A stretch of 64,000 nt of DNA from Anderseniella sp. (GCA_028289645.1 JANQOK010000013.1:496001-560000), one strand, 5' to 3'. Numbered from the stretch's first letter, positions 42,472-52,136 are shown. Notes: generated by a model not told the origin, from the sequence alone. A program made the numbers and translations.

Positions 42472-45333
42472 ATGTCACATACATTCCTAACTGTCGCTGT
42501 GCCGCTGGATACCGGCAACACCGATGATGTCAATGCGAGGCTGGACAGCTACGGCAACCCTTTTCGCCGTGATTTGCGCAATTTGTTCCGCGGCAGCAGT
42601 GTACATTTCATGTCGGTCAATGTGCTGCCGGCTGACAGGGACAATAGTCATGGCGCCTTTCTGGTGATCGAGACCAGCCAGGATGGCGACAAGCAGGCGG
42701 CCATAGATGACATTGCGACACGGTTGAGGGACGTCTTGCGGGACATTCTCTCGGTTGCCGGACATGAGGTTGAAGAGGCCAAGCTGGCTGAATTCCTGAC
42801 CGAGCACTCACACGATTCAGGTCTGGGGCTGTTCAGTACGCCCGGACTGAACCACGCCGGTACCCCAGGCATGACCGCGACACGAATTCGGCGGGAATGG
42901 GACTTTGCCAGAAGGGTGCGGGAGTTGGCTGGGGAAGGGTCGGTTTCCGGATCGCCCCTTGAGATCCTGAACCAGGTGCACGAACGGATGGCCGGTCTGG
43001 CGGAATTTGCGGATATGATGCGGGTCGAGGACGTGCCATTCGCACGCTCCAACGCAGCGGTCTCTGTTCCCATTGTAAAGATGGTGATCAACGGGCTGAA
43101 GACTTTCACCTGGCCTTATCTGATAGTTTTTGCCATCGCATTGTTCTGGGCGGTTGGTTTTGCCGGCAGGGCGGGTGGAGCCTGGTTTGCGGTCGCTATG
43201 GGTGGTTTGACGTTGTTGGGCGGCGTATTGATCCTGGCGGCGGCCGTCGGATTGATCTACGCCCGGCTGCGCGCCAGGGAGCGCACCGACAGCGCCGCTG
43301 ACCTGACACCTGACTATGATGTGCTAAGTCAGGTAATGGCGCGGGAAAACAACGGCAGCATCAACCACCTCTATGGTGTCTCGAAGATGAAACCGGGCAG
43401 GTTGCGCCGACTGACACTCAGGTTTGCCTTCTGGTTCATCGCGCAGATGGCGACCCACGTTTTCAGGCCCGGTTATCTGGGCAATATCGGCACCATTCAC
43501 TTTGCGCGCTGGATCATGGTGCCCGGTACCGACAAGTTGCTGTTCTTTTCCAACTATGGCGGCAGCTGGGAAAGCTACCTGGAAGACTTCATCACCAAGG
43601 CATCCGGCGGTCTCACTGCCGTGTGGAGCAATACCGAGGAATATCCGAAAACCGAGAACCTGTTTCTGAAAGGTGCGACAGACGGCGACCGGTTCAAGCG
43701 CTGGGCGCGACGTCAGCAATTGCCGACAAGACTGTGGTATTCAGCCTATCCCAATACGACGACAGACCGGATTCGGGGAAATGCCTTTATCCGCCGCGGG
43801 TTGTTGACGGCAAAGACCGAGAGTCAAGCGCGCGAATGGCTGTCTCTCATCGGTTCACGGCGGATGCCGGCTCATGCGCTTGAGACAGATGAAATTCAGA
43901 CCATTCTGTTCGGTGGCTTGAGGAAACTCAATGAAGCCGCCTGCCTGCTGATCAAACTGCCTGATGACAGCTCGAAGGCGAAGGCCTGGCTCAGGGAGCT
44001 GCAGGGGCACGTGCGCTACGGCGACCGGCCGCCGGACAGAAAGGCGATTCTCTTTGCCGTTACCTCTTCCGGCCTGTCCAAGCTTGGCCTGACGGCGGAA
44101 CAGATGTCCGCGTTTCCTGCCGCCTTTCGGCAAGGCATGAACGAACCGACACGCGCCAAACATGTGCTGAAAGATACCGGCGACGACAAACCCGAAGACT
44201 GGTGGTGGGGCAACGAAGCGGCCGCCGTGGATGCCGCAATCATCGTCTACGCCCAGACCAGTCAATTCGAAAAGGCTGTTGGCGAGCAGGTGACACTGTT
44301 CACTGGGCACGGTTGCGAGCTTGTCCATCAGATCACCGCGAAAGCCAGCCCCGCCGGCGGTGGTGTGGAAAGGGAAGCGTTCGGATTTGCCGATGGGATA
44401 TCGCAGCCGATCCTGAAGGGGACGCGCCGTTCCATCGCGCGGGCCGATGCAATACATACCGTAGAACCCGGTGAATTCATTCTGGGCTACCCCGACAACC
44501 GCAACTTCATGCCGACCAGCCCGCTGCTGCCCGCCAAGGATGATCCAAACAACATCTTGCCCGTGCACAAGCCGTTGGCGGAAGCAGACGACTGGCCGGA
44601 CTTTGCAGCAGACGAGGTCGACCGGCCACGAAATATCGGCCGCAACGGATCGTATCTGGTCGTCAGGCAACTGGAGCAGGACGTGGATGCGTTCCATGAC
44701 TTCTCCAAGAAGGCGGCGGATGAGATCAAGAACCGCCAGGGCATTCCGCCGGGCGCTACCAGGAAGCAACTTCAGGAATGGATTGAAGCCAAGATGGTGG
44801 GGCGCTGGAAAAACGGCACTTCGCTGGTGCGGTATCCGTTTGAGGAGGGTGACGGAAAGCCGGACAACGAGTTTCTGTTCGGCCAGGAGGATCCTTCAGG
44901 CTTCCGCTGTCCGTTTGGCGCCCATATCCGGCGCGCCAATCCGCGGGACAGCCTGCACCCGCAAGACAGCGAAGCCGAGCTGTCGATCAGCAACAAGCAC
45001 CGCATACTGCGTGTGGGTCGCCAGTACGATGTGTCCGGTGCCGGTCATGAAGAGGCCAGCGATCCGGGCCTGCTGTTCATGTGCCTTAACGGCGATCTGG
45101 AGCGGCAGTTTGAGTTTGTGCAGCAAACCTGGTGCATGGAGCGCATGTTCCACGGCATGGACGGCGAGGTGGACTCGATTTTGGGCCGCGGTCGCAAAGG
45201 TGGCCGGCTGACGATCCCGACGCCGCAAGGTCCGATCTCCATAACCGGGCTGCAGGATTTCGTGCGCACGCGCGGCGGTGCCTATTTCTTCATGCCCGGA
45301 CGCAGCACGATAAAGTACCTGGCTGAAACGTGA
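42472..45333 (+). CDS. Large membrane-linked DyP-type peroxidase
   Basis: 953 residues from ATG 42472 (MSHTFLTVAVPL). Layout: an N-terminal ferredoxin-like region (about 1-110), a helical linker, two to three hydrophobic segments (about 212-285, such as WPYLIVFAIALFWAVG, and LRFAFWFIAQMA near 330), a second alpha/beta segment with HFARWIMVPGTDKLLFFSN (about 345-460), then a DyP domain (about 480-953). In the DyP domain the distal Asp is in GFADGISQP (D641) and the proximal His in FGAHIRRANPRD (H818). Ordinary DyP enzymes are 300-500 residues. No Tat signal is seen. It lies 110 bp after tpm and converges with the Kef gene. Confidence 0.88.
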   Translation: MSHTFLTVAVPLDTGNTDDVNARLDSYGNPFRRDLRNLFRGSSVHFMSVNVLPADRDNSHGAFLVIETSQDGDKQAAIDDIATRLRDVLRDILSVAGHEVEEAKLAEFLTEHSHDSGLGLFSTPGLNHAGTPGMTATRIRREWDFARRVRELAGEGSVSGSPLEILNQVHERMAGLAEFADMMRVEDVPFARSNAAVSVPIVKMVINGLKTFTWPYLIVFAIALFWAVGFAGRAGGAWFAVAMGGLTLLGGVLILAAAVGLIYARLRARERTDSAADLTPDYDVLSQVMARENNGSINHLYGVSKMKPGRLRRLTLRFAFWFIAQMATHVFRPGYLGNIGTIHFARWIMVPGTDKLLFFSNYGGSWESYLEDFITKASGGLTAVWSNTEEYPKTENLFLKGATDGDRFKRWARRQQLPTRLWYSAYPNTTTDRIRGNAFIRRGLLTAKTESQAREWLSLIGSRRMPAHALETDEIQTILFGGLRKLNEAACLLIKLPDDSSKAKAWLRELQGHVRYGDRPPDRKAILFAVTSSGLSKLGLTAEQMSAFPAAFRQGMNEPTRAKHVLKDTGDDKPEDWWWGNEAAAVDAAIIVYAQTSQFEKAVGEQVTLFTGHGCELVHQITAKASPAGGGVEREAFGFADGISQPILKGTRRSIARADAIHTVEPGEFILGYPDNRNFMPTSPLLPAKDDPNNILPVHKPLAEADDWPDFAADEVDRPRNIGRNGSYLVVRQLEQDVDAFHDFSKKAADEIKNRQGIPPGATRKQLQEWIEAKMVGRWKNGTSLVRYPFEEGDGKPDNEFLFGQEDPSGFRCPFGAHIRRANPRDSLHPQDSEAELSISNKHRILRVGRQYDVSGAGHEEASDPGLLFMCLNGDLERQFEFVQQTWCMERMFHGMDGEVDSILGRGRKGGRLTIPTPQGPISITGLQDFVRTRGGAYFFMPGRSTIKYLAET

Positions 45334-45394
45334 CCTTGTCGGTGCCGTGCCAGCGGCATCCACGCTGTTGGCGTTCAACTGCCGGACGCAGTTC

Positions 45395-47260
45395 CTACCT
45401 GGCCTTACGCGCCCGCCGGCGCGGGGTCTCGTTGCCGGACTTGCTCTCGGCAAGCCCTGCGTCTGCATCGGTGGCGAACAGGTCAGAAAGCTCCTGGGCA
45501 TGACGCTTGGCACTCTCGGCCATCTTCTGCACGTCGGAATAGTGCTGGTAGTCATCGTACAGCCTGGCCCGGTCGCCGGAGGCGAATGCCTTGATGGTGC
45601 GTGCAGCCTCTTCACGGCCGAGGCCTGCCTCGATCAGCACGCGGCGAGACATTTCCACGGCAGACAGGAAGGTTTCACGCATGATGTGCTCGACGCCGTG
45701 ATCCATCAGCTTGTGGACATGGTTTCGGTCCCGGGCACGCACGTAGACGGGCAGGTCCGGGTATTTCTTGCGCACCAGTTGAACGATCTTCAGCGACGCT
45801 TCCGGATTGGACACACATACTACGAAGGCGCGTGCCTTGCTGATCTGGGCCGCGTCCAGGATGTCCTGGCGCGAGGCATCTCCGAAATACACCTTGCCGC
45901 CAAACTTGCGCACGATCTCAATCTGGGTCGGATCACCATCCAGCGCCGTGAACGGTATCTTGCGGGCGGCAAGGACACGGGCGATGATCTGGCCGAACCG
46001 CCCCAGGCCGGCAATCACCACGTGTCCGCCCTGATCCGGCATGTCATCGTGCTTGTCGTCGGTCTCGGAGACAGGGGCGGCCCGGTTGGACAGCCAGCCC
46101 TCAACCAGCATCAGCAGTGGCGTGGCCACCATGGTCAGCGTGACCACCACATTGACTTTCGAGGCAAAGTCACGGGTGATGACAAAGGCAGCCAACGCGG
46201 TGGTGGTCAGAACAAAGGCGAATTCACCACCCTGGGCCAGCGCGACGGAAAACCTGCGGGCGCTTTTCGTGTTCAGTCCGAAATATCTGCCGGTAAAGAA
46301 CAGTATGATGCCCTTTGTGACCATCAGAATGATGGCGGCAAGCAGAATGGTGCCGGGTATCTGGGTGATGAGCCCCAGGTCAAGCGACATGCCGACGGCG
46401 ACAAAGAACATGCCGAGCAGCAGAGATTCAAACGGCTTGATGTCGGCTTCGATCTCATGCCGGTAGGCGGAGTCGGCCAGCAGCGCGCCGGCGATGAAGG
46501 CACCCAGGGCAGGTGACAGGCCGGCGCCCTTCATGATGATCTCGATAACCACGATGGTGAGCAGTGCGAATGCCGTCATGGCTTCCGAAACACCGGTCTT
46601 GGCAATCAGGTGGAACACGAAGCCGAGAACATACCGCCCGGCAAGTATCACGATGCAGATGGCGCCCAGCGCCTTGGCTGCGCCATACCAGGTCATGGTC
46701 GCCTGTTCGCCGCCGCTGACCGCCAGCAGGCCGACGAACGCGATCATCGGTATGGCGGCGATGTCCTGGAACAACAGTACGGCGAACGCCAGCCTCCCAT
46801 GGCGGTGTTCAAGTTCGCCCTGCTCCTTCAGGACCTGAAGGACCATGGCGGTCGACGACAGCGCCAGCGCCAGTCCGGTGAACAGGGCGATGCGCCAGCT
46901 ATACTGGGCGGCCAGCATCATGCCGAACAATACCAGGGCCGATACCAGGACCTGGGTTCCGCCTGCGCCGATCACCGATTTGCGCATGGAGAACAGGCGC
47001 TGGGGCCGCAATTCCAGGCCGATCAGGAACAACAACAGGACGACGCCGAACTCGGCCACGTGGAGCATTCGTTCCGCGTCGGTGAAGATACGCAGCACGA
47101 ACGGCCCGATGATCACGCCGGCAAACAGATAGCCAAGCACCGCGCCGATGCGGAAATATTTGGCCAGGGGAGCGATCAGCGCTGCTGACGCCAAAAGGAT
47201 GGCAATCTGGAACAGACTGATATTGCCCAATGTCACAACCTCCACGTATTGTCCGCTCAT
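45395..47260 (-). CDS. Kef-type monovalent cation:proton antiporter (CPA2) with TrkA-N domain
   Basis: 621 residues from ATG 47260 (MSGQYVEVVTL). About twelve membrane segments (to about residue 385) form the Na+/H+ exchanger domain, with FIAGALLADSAYRHEIE near residue 260. A cytosolic RCK/TrkA-N domain follows, with the nucleotide motif VVIAGLGRFGQIIA near residue 405 and VYFGDASRQDIL near residue 460. It resembles KefB/KefC K+ efflux systems; no KefF/G partner gene is adjacent. The track start at 47305 is 15 codons longer and overlaps the pirin promoter. Confidence 0.9.
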   Translation of the reverse strand: MSGQYVEVVTLGNISLFQIAILLASAALIAPLAKYFRIGAVLGYLFAGVIIGPFVLRIFTDAERMLHVAEFGVVLLLFLIGLELRPQRLFSMRKSVIGAGGTQVLVSALVLFGMMLAAQYSWRIALFTGLALALSSTAMVLQVLKEQGELEHRHGRLAFAVLLFQDIAAIPMIAFVGLLAVSGGEQATMTWYGAAKALGAICIVILAGRYVLGFVFHLIAKTGVSEAMTAFALLTIVVIEIIMKGAGLSPALGAFIAGALLADSAYRHEIEADIKPFESLLLGMFFVAVGMSLDLGLITQIPGTILLAAIILMVTKGIILFFTGRYFGLNTKSARRFSVALAQGGEFAFVLTTTALAAFVITRDFASKVNVVVTLTMVATPLLMLVEGWLSNRAAPVSETDDKHDDMPDQGGHVVIAGLGRFGQIIARVLAARKIPFTALDGDPTQIEIVRKFGGKVYFGDASRQDILDAAQISKARAFVVCVSNPEASLKIVQLVRKKYPDLPVYVRARDRNHVHKLMDHGVEHIMRETFLSAVEMSRRVLIEAGLGREEAARTIKAFASGDRARLYDDYQHYSDVQKMAESAKRHAQELSDLFATDADAGLAESKSGNETPRRRARKAR

Positions 47261-47307
47261 GTTGCCGCAAGTGCGGCGGTTCGGCCAGACAGAAATTGGA
47301 GACACTG

Positions 47308-48228
47308 ATGAGCAGGTTTGACTGTGATGACCCGGTGGTCGGCGACAAGGGTTCGTGCGATGCGATAGAACACATCATCGTGCCGCGGGCGCGGGACATC
47401 GGAGACTTCGAAGTGCGGCGCGCGCTGCCGTCGGCCAAGAAACAGATGATCGGACCGTTCATCTTCTTTGACCAGATGGGGCCGGCGAAACTGGAGGCCG
47501 GCAAGGGCATTGATGTGCGTCCGCATCCACACATTGGGCTGTCCACGGTGACATGGCTGTTCGAGGGCCAGATCTTTCACCGCGACAGTCTTGGTGTCGA
47601 ACAGGCAATCGATCCAGGTGCGCTCAACTGGATGCGGGCTGGCAGGGGCATCGTGCACTCTGAGCGCACAGCGCCCGAAGAGCGAGCCAGCGACAAGAGC
47701 CTGTATGGAATCCAGTCATGGGTCGCATTGCCGAAAGACCAGGAGGAGGCCGATCCGGGCTTCTGGCATCACGGGGCAGACGATTTGCCGGTCATCACTG
47801 ACGGCGGCGTCATGTTGCGTGTCATCGCCGGCAGCATGTTTGGCGAGACATCGCCGGTCAAAACCCATTCCGACATGTTCTACGGCGAAGCGGTGATGCA
47901 CCCCGGCGCCACCATGCCGTTGCCAGCGGTGCACGAAGAACGCGCCATCTATGTGGTGTCCGGCCAGATCCGCATTGCCGGTGACCTGTTCGAAGGCGGT
48001 CAGCTGCTGGTGTTGCGCCCGGGAGATGCGATCACCATCACAGCTGTAAAAGTCGCCCGCATAATGGTGCTGGGCGGTGAGCCGATGGACGGCCCACGCC
48101 ATATCTGGTGGAATTTCGTATCGTCATCCAAAGAGCGTATTGAACAGGCCAGGCAGGAATGGCGCGACGCGAAATTCGACATTGTGCCGGGCGATGCAGA
48201 AGAGTTCATTCCATTGCCGAAGCGATGA
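47308..48228 (+). CDS. Pirin-family bicupin protein
   Basis: 306 residues from ATG 47308 (MSRFDCDDP), with GGAGA upstream. The N-terminal cupin has the metal-binding set HPHIGLSTVTWLFEG (two His near residues 72-74) and WMRAGRGIVHSE; the C-terminal pirin domain includes GQLLVLRPGDA. Bacterial pirins have quercetinase or regulatory roles; the task here is unknown. Divergent from the Kef antiporter, 47 bp between starts. Confidence 0.9.
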   Translation: MSRFDCDDPVVGDKGSCDAIEHIIVPRARDIGDFEVRRALPSAKKQMIGPFIFFDQMGPAKLEAGKGIDVRPHPHIGLSTVTWLFEGQIFHRDSLGVEQAIDPGALNWMRAGRGIVHSERTAPEERASDKSLYGIQSWVALPKDQEEADPGFWHHGADDLPVITDGGVMLRVIAGSMFGETSPVKTHSDMFYGEAVMHPGATMPLPAVHEERAIYVVSGQIRIAGDLFEGGQLLVLRPGDAITITAVKVARIMVLGGEPMDGPRHIWWNFVSSSKERIEQARQEWRDAKFDIVPGDAEEFIPLPKR

Positions 48229-48237
48229 TGCTGCCGT

Positions 48238-49173
48238 TCATCCAGATGGCTTGAAGTCGCCGCCCAGCCGGTTCGCCAGCCAATTTGCATAAATGGCGCG
48301 CCATCCGGTTTGCCGGGTTGTGAGAAACCAGGATTGCCGCAGGTCCCAGTCGCGCTTCCACTGTTCCGCCAGCCGACCTTTATCTCCAGGGTAACCGGCA
48401 AGAGCATACATCGTGAATTCGCAGAAGTAGATGTTTTCGCCTGCCAGATAGAAGTCGCACCGAATGTGATCGAAACCTGCCGCCAAGCGTTCGGCGAGTT
48501 CAACAATCTTGCGATATTGCGCCGGCACATCCAGGACCCGATAGGCATATTTGGGGCTGTAATGAGGTTTCAGCGGTGTGCCGTCGCGATCATATCTCGT
48601 TGTATTGGGGTCTGCCCCGTAGCTGTCCCGCATGCATTGAACATGCTGGACCCTGCCGTTGACCACATAGACATTGAAGTCTTGCAAAGGTTCGCCATCG
48701 GGGCCGACAACAAACTCTTCAACAAAGATCTTGCGGTCGATGTCTCGATAGCCCCACTCTCCATTTGCCTGTCCATAGGGTTTGGACAGCCAACCGTCTG
48801 TCTTCGTTTTCAAGCTTTGCCGATCCAGCTTGGTGCAATGCAGAAATACAACCTGGCCCGATGCATGATTGCTTTTCAACACGGCGGGCGTGTCCAGCAC
48901 ATGATCGGGAATGTCATCAAAGTCCTTGCCTGACCACAGCACCTTTGGAAGCATCAGTTCGGGACACGTCCGAGCCACATAATCCTTGGCGCAAAGCTTG
49001 TCACTGAGCAATGCAAAGAGCGGGTTTCGATCGAATATCTTACGCCACAGGAATTTCTCCTCAGCAGTTTGCGGAATCGCGACATTTGGCAGGTGTCCCA
49101 ACTTCAGTGCAAACCGGAGGACCAGGTTGATGTTTAGCAGGAAAATCAACGAGTTAACGAGGTACGCTTGCAT
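48238..49173 (-). CDS. TupA-like ATP-grasp protein
   Basis: 311 residues. RNPLFALLSDKLCAKDYVA near residue 50 and a C-terminal FDHIRCDFYLAGENIYFCEF (quoted as HIRCDFYL and IYFCEF) match the ATPgrasp_TupA family, named for teichuronic-acid synthesis. In Gram-negatives these appear in surface-polysaccharide loci, probably amide-linking amino acids to sugars. It follows a GNAT gene by 7 bp. A sampled line is about 50% G+C, like the GT island. Confidence 0.82.
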   Translation of the reverse strand: MQAYLVNSLIFLLNINLVLRFALKLGHLPNVAIPQTAEEKFLWRKIFDRNPLFALLSDKLCAKDYVARTCPELMLPKVLWSGKDFDDIPDHVLDTPAVLKSNHASGQVVFLHCTKLDRQSLKTKTDGWLSKPYGQANGEWGYRDIDRKIFVEEFVVGPDGEPLQDFNVYVVNGRVQHVQCMRDSYGADPNTTRYDRDGTPLKPHYSPKYAYRVLDVPAQYRKIVELAERLAAGFDHIRCDFYLAGENIYFCEFTMYALAGYPGDKGRLAEQWKRDWDLRQSWFLTTRQTGWRAIYANWLANRLGGDFKPSG

Positions 49174-49180
49174 GCGCGCT

Positions 49181-49897
49181 TCAACCTCCGCCTCGAATGG
49201 AGGCAGCGGTGCGAAGGCGACGGCCTGCCACAGCGATGTTCTGATAGGTGTAAGCCAGCGGTTCCCGAGACCGTACGGGAACGGCTATGCATTGTCGTTG
49301 CCGCAGCATTGCCAGATGTTCCGACCAGTTGGACAGTTCGTGAAACTGATCCTGATCGGGCAGCGGCATCCGTTCGACCGTGGTCGACTGCAGATGCAGA
49401 AAATTCTCGCCATCCTTGTCGACATGGATTCCAACCAGGCAGGAGCCGTTGCGCGCCAGCGTCTTCAGTATTGCGATGTTGCTTGGAAATATCGAGCCGG
49501 CAACAAAGCTGGCGCCAATTGACATTGCCAGTTTGACCTCTTCACCGATCAGTCGGGCGGCCAAGCCTCGCCCCTGGTATGCGGGGTCGAGTCCCACTCC
49601 ACCTGAGTAGGCAACTTCGCCCTGGTCGATGCCCAGCAACGATAACGCGCTTTGCAGGCCATCAACACACGGCGGTGGATGTAGCAGGATCGAGTATCCG
49701 ATCAACTGGCGGTCGGCAAACAGCCCTATCGCATGGCCATTGTGCTGCAGGACAGACTGAAACCATGACCGGTCACGTTCTACGAGAAACGCTTTCGATG
49801 ATGTCGTAGCCACTATGGCAGCATGGAGCCGGCTGACGGCTGCTACATCATTCGGCGACAACCGCCGAAACGCCAAATGAGAATCCGCATCCGTCAT
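49181..49897 (-). CDS. GNAT family N-acetyltransferase
   Basis: 238 residues. The acetyl-CoA site is VGLDPAYQGRGLAARLIG near residue 105. A long C-terminal stretch of about 100 residues follows the GNAT core and ends in a basic tail. Acceptor unknown; pairing with the TupA-like gene suggests modification of a surface glycan. The 221 bp upstream (49898-50118) contain no gene I can support. Confidence 0.75.
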   Translation of the reverse strand: MTDADSHLAFRRLSPNDVAAVSRLHAAIVATTSSKAFLVERDRSWFQSVLQHNGHAIGLFADRQLIGYSILLHPPPCVDGLQSALSLLGIDQGEVAYSGGVGLDPAYQGRGLAARLIGEEVKLAMSIGASFVAGSIFPSNIAILKTLARNGSCLVGIHVDKDGENFLHLQSTTVERMPLPDQDQFHELSNWSEHLAMLRQRQCIAVPVRSREPLAYTYQNIAVAGRRLRTAASIRGGG

Positions 49898-50118
49898 CGG
49901 ACCCGGGGCTCGTCTGCGAGCAGGTTAGAAGGTACGTTCATGAACTTCTCAGACGATCTGCAATTCAGTCGATGTCTCTTCTATCCTCTCAGCACAAGGA
50001 TCATAAGCGAGCGGAACAAAATGTCCATATGATAACCGGCACCATCGATGCAGTTTGATAACCAGGCAGGCCCTGCGCCCCAGGAACCGATCGTGAAACG
50101 TTTCTGCTGCAGCAATGC

Positions 50119-50883
50119 CTAGACGCACCGCCCGGCATCTACGGGCAGTGCGCATCCGGTCAACGTGGCGGCTTCTTTCGGAGAGGCTAAAAAGACAGCC
50201 GCGTTTCCAACATCTTCAGGAGTGATCAACCTGCCAAGAGGCAATGCTCCAGCAAACGCGGCGGCATCTTCATCGCTCAGGCTGCCACCTGCAAATTCGG
50301 CCAGCATTGGTGTTTCGCCAACTGCCGGAAACAGACCGTTGACCCGGATTCTTTCAGGAGCAAGTTCAAGCGCGAGTGATTTCATGAAGTAGGCTGTCGC
50401 CGCCTTTGCCATTCCATAGCCGTACAACTGCGGTCTGGGCACCAGGGCGATTCCTGACACTGTTACGATGATAGACGCATCATGAGCAGTTCTCAAAGCC
50501 GGGAGGGCGGCCTGACAGCTTTGAACAACACCTACCGAGTTGGTTTCGAACTGACGATGCAGTTCGCCGACCGGCGTATCGGATATGGAAACCGGCCGCT
50601 GGCCAATACCTGCATTTGCAACGAGAGTGTTAAGAGAGCCGAGCTTTTCCCGGCAGAACGCGATCCCGGCATCCAGGCTTTCCCTGTCGGTAACGTCTAG
50701 GCCTACACCAAATGCATGGCCGCCTTCAGCGCACAATTCCTCTGCTAGTTTTGCTGCCGAGGCAGCGTCCAAATCAGCGGCAACGACACTTGCGCCTTCG
50801 CGGGAAAACGCTCTGGCTATTCCTGCGCCAAACCCGGAACCTGCACCTGTCACGATGGCTGTTCTACCAAGCAGTCGTGCCAT
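50119..50883 (-). CDS. SDR-family oxidoreductase
   Basis: 254 residues from ATG 50883 (MARLLGRTAIVTG). Cofactor loop TGAGSGFGAG, NAGIG near residue 90 and catalytic YGMAK near residue 155. The C-terminal PAVGETPML and VDAGRCV match the SDR at 13789-14547, so these are paralogues in one genome region. The track start at 50967 is 28 codons longer and unsupported. Substrate unknown. Confidence 0.87.
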   Translation of the reverse strand: MARLLGRTAIVTGAGSGFGAGIARAFSREGASVVAADLDAASAAKLAEELCAEGGHAFGVGLDVTDRESLDAGIAFCREKLGSLNTLVANAGIGQRPVSISDTPVGELHRQFETNSVGVVQSCQAALPALRTAHDASIIVTVSGIALVPRPQLYGYGMAKAATAYFMKSLALELAPERIRVNGLFPAVGETPMLAEFAGGSLSDEDAAAFAGALPLGRLITPEDVGNAAVFLASPKEAATLTGCALPVDAGRCV

Positions 50884-51063
50884 GGCATTGCCTCCTCTGT
50901 CACTCCATTGTCGAGAATACAGCAGATCAGAACAGCATTGCATGTTCAATCTGTAACAGCTGCGCATCCCAGCTCAATGTGGTTGCAGTCGGGCGAGTTC
51001 AGTATGGCTATGGGGTGCGAGGTGTCGTTCGGATTTTTGTGAGTTTGAGACGTCTTTTGGCCT

Positions 51064-51190
51064 GGTCAGAACCCCCCACGTTCGTGCGCGTACCGGTAAC
51101 GATGGTCACTGGTGTGGGTCTGTTGGCGTCAAGACAGGTATGGCAGCCCGGCGCTAGCGTCCGCATGCCTGGCGGTTCTTGGCGAAAGCG
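51064..51190 (-). pseudogene. Decayed C-terminal fragment of a homologue of the 55911-56843 gene
   Basis: Not in the ORF track. Minus-strand translation gives PPGMRTLAPGCHTC, then TIVTGTRTNVGVLT, matching GPGMLTLAPGSYTY and VIIVAGKRTNVRVAD at the end of the 55911-56843 protein. The reading continues without the native stop, the TAG having become CAG-like sequence. Similarity fades near 51190, 13 bp from the LysR stop codon (51203), so the gene's N-terminal part is gone. The rest of 50884-51202 (319 bp) holds no gene. Confidence 0.7.
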
Positions 51191-51202
51191 TATTCTTGTT
51201 GT

Positions 51203-52111
51203 TCATTCCCACGGTGGTGCCTTTCCGATTTCCGCGATCAGGAAGTCCATAAACACCCGCACCTTGGGCGATAGCACGTTGGACTTGGGATAAATGAGCC
51301 AGAGGACGTTGTCCTCGGCCCCTGTGTATTCCGGCAATACGCGCTTGAGCTGTCCCGAAGCCAACTCTGTGTGCACGCTCCAGAACGAGTTCAGCGAGAT
51401 GCCTGCGCCGGCCAGGGTCGCGCGCTTCAGGCTCAGCCCGTCATCTATGATCAACTGCCCGCTCGCTGTATCCGGATCGAACACGCCGATTTCTCCTTCT
51501 GCATTTTTGAGCGGGCGTGGGCGCACATGCCGAAATGCGATGAGCTTATGACTGGACAGATCGGACGGTGTTTCGGGCGTGCCATGCGCGTCAAGGTAGG
51601 ACGGAGTTGCGCACAGGATGCGCTTGTCATCTGCCAACTTGCGGCCTTTAAGACTAGTATCGAGCAGCGGCGCGTTTCTCAGCGCGAGGTCATAACTGCC
51701 CTCTATCAGATCGAACTGCACATCCGACAAACGCAAATCGAGTGTGAGGTCCGGGTGCTGATCCAGGAACTTCGGCAGAATCGGCGCGATGTAGAGCTGC
51801 GCAAAGGTGCTGGGGGCGGTAAATCGCAGTGTTCCGGTGGCCTTCGCTGTTCCTTTGCCAAGTGCGGTAAGTGCAGCCTCTTCCTGAGCGATCATCTCGC
51901 GCGCGAAGGGAAGGAAGTCGGCCCCCTCCAGCGACAGGGAGACTTTGCGCGTGGTGCGGTGCAGTAGCTCGGCCCCAACGCTGTGTTCAAGTTTGGCCAG
52001 TTTCGCGCTGGAAACCGCCGGAGCCATGCCAAGCCGACGTCCCGCAGCGCTGATGTTCAACAAGTCAGCGGCCAGAATGAACAGACGCAACCCGTCTGTG
52101 TCAATGCTCAT
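51203..52111 (-). CDS. LysR-family transcriptional regulator
   Basis: 302 residues from ATG 52111 (MSIDTDGLRLF); the track start is eight codons longer. The N-terminal winged helix contains NISAAGRRLGMAPAVSSAKL, and the C-terminal part is a CrgA-type effector-binding domain (FTAPSTFAQLYIAPILPKFL). Divergent from the CmcJ/LLM/SDR/crotonase genes, with a 23-bp inverted repeat in the gap, so it is the likely regulator of that cassette. Confidence 0.9.
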   Translation of the reverse strand: MSIDTDGLRLFILAADLLNISAAGRRLGMAPAVSSAKLAKLEHSVGAELLHRTTRKVSLSLEGADFLPFAREMIAQEEAALTALGKGTAKATGTLRFTAPSTFAQLYIAPILPKFLDQHPDLTLDLRLSDVQFDLIEGSYDLALRNAPLLDTSLKGRKLADDKRILCATPSYLDAHGTPETPSDLSSHKLIAFRHVRPRPLKNAEGEIGVFDPDTASGQLIIDDGLSLKRATLAGAGISLNSFWSVHTELASGQLKRVLPEYTGAEDNVLWLIYPKSNVLSPKVRVFMDFLIAEIGKAPPWE

Positions 52112-52136
52112 TATATTCATTTCCAGAATTATCAAT

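Noticed and set aside
43855-44769. 304-aa minus-strand ORF
   Set aside because: Antisense shadow of the DyP peroxidase domain.
45347-46516. 389-aa plus-strand ORF
   Set aside because: Antisense shadow of the Kef-type antiporter, which has intact membrane and TrkA-N motifs.
50712-51293. 193-aa plus-strand ORF
   Set aside because: Crosses the SDR promoter, the decayed fragment and the LysR 3' end; no family pattern. The minus-strand fragment explains the middle part better.
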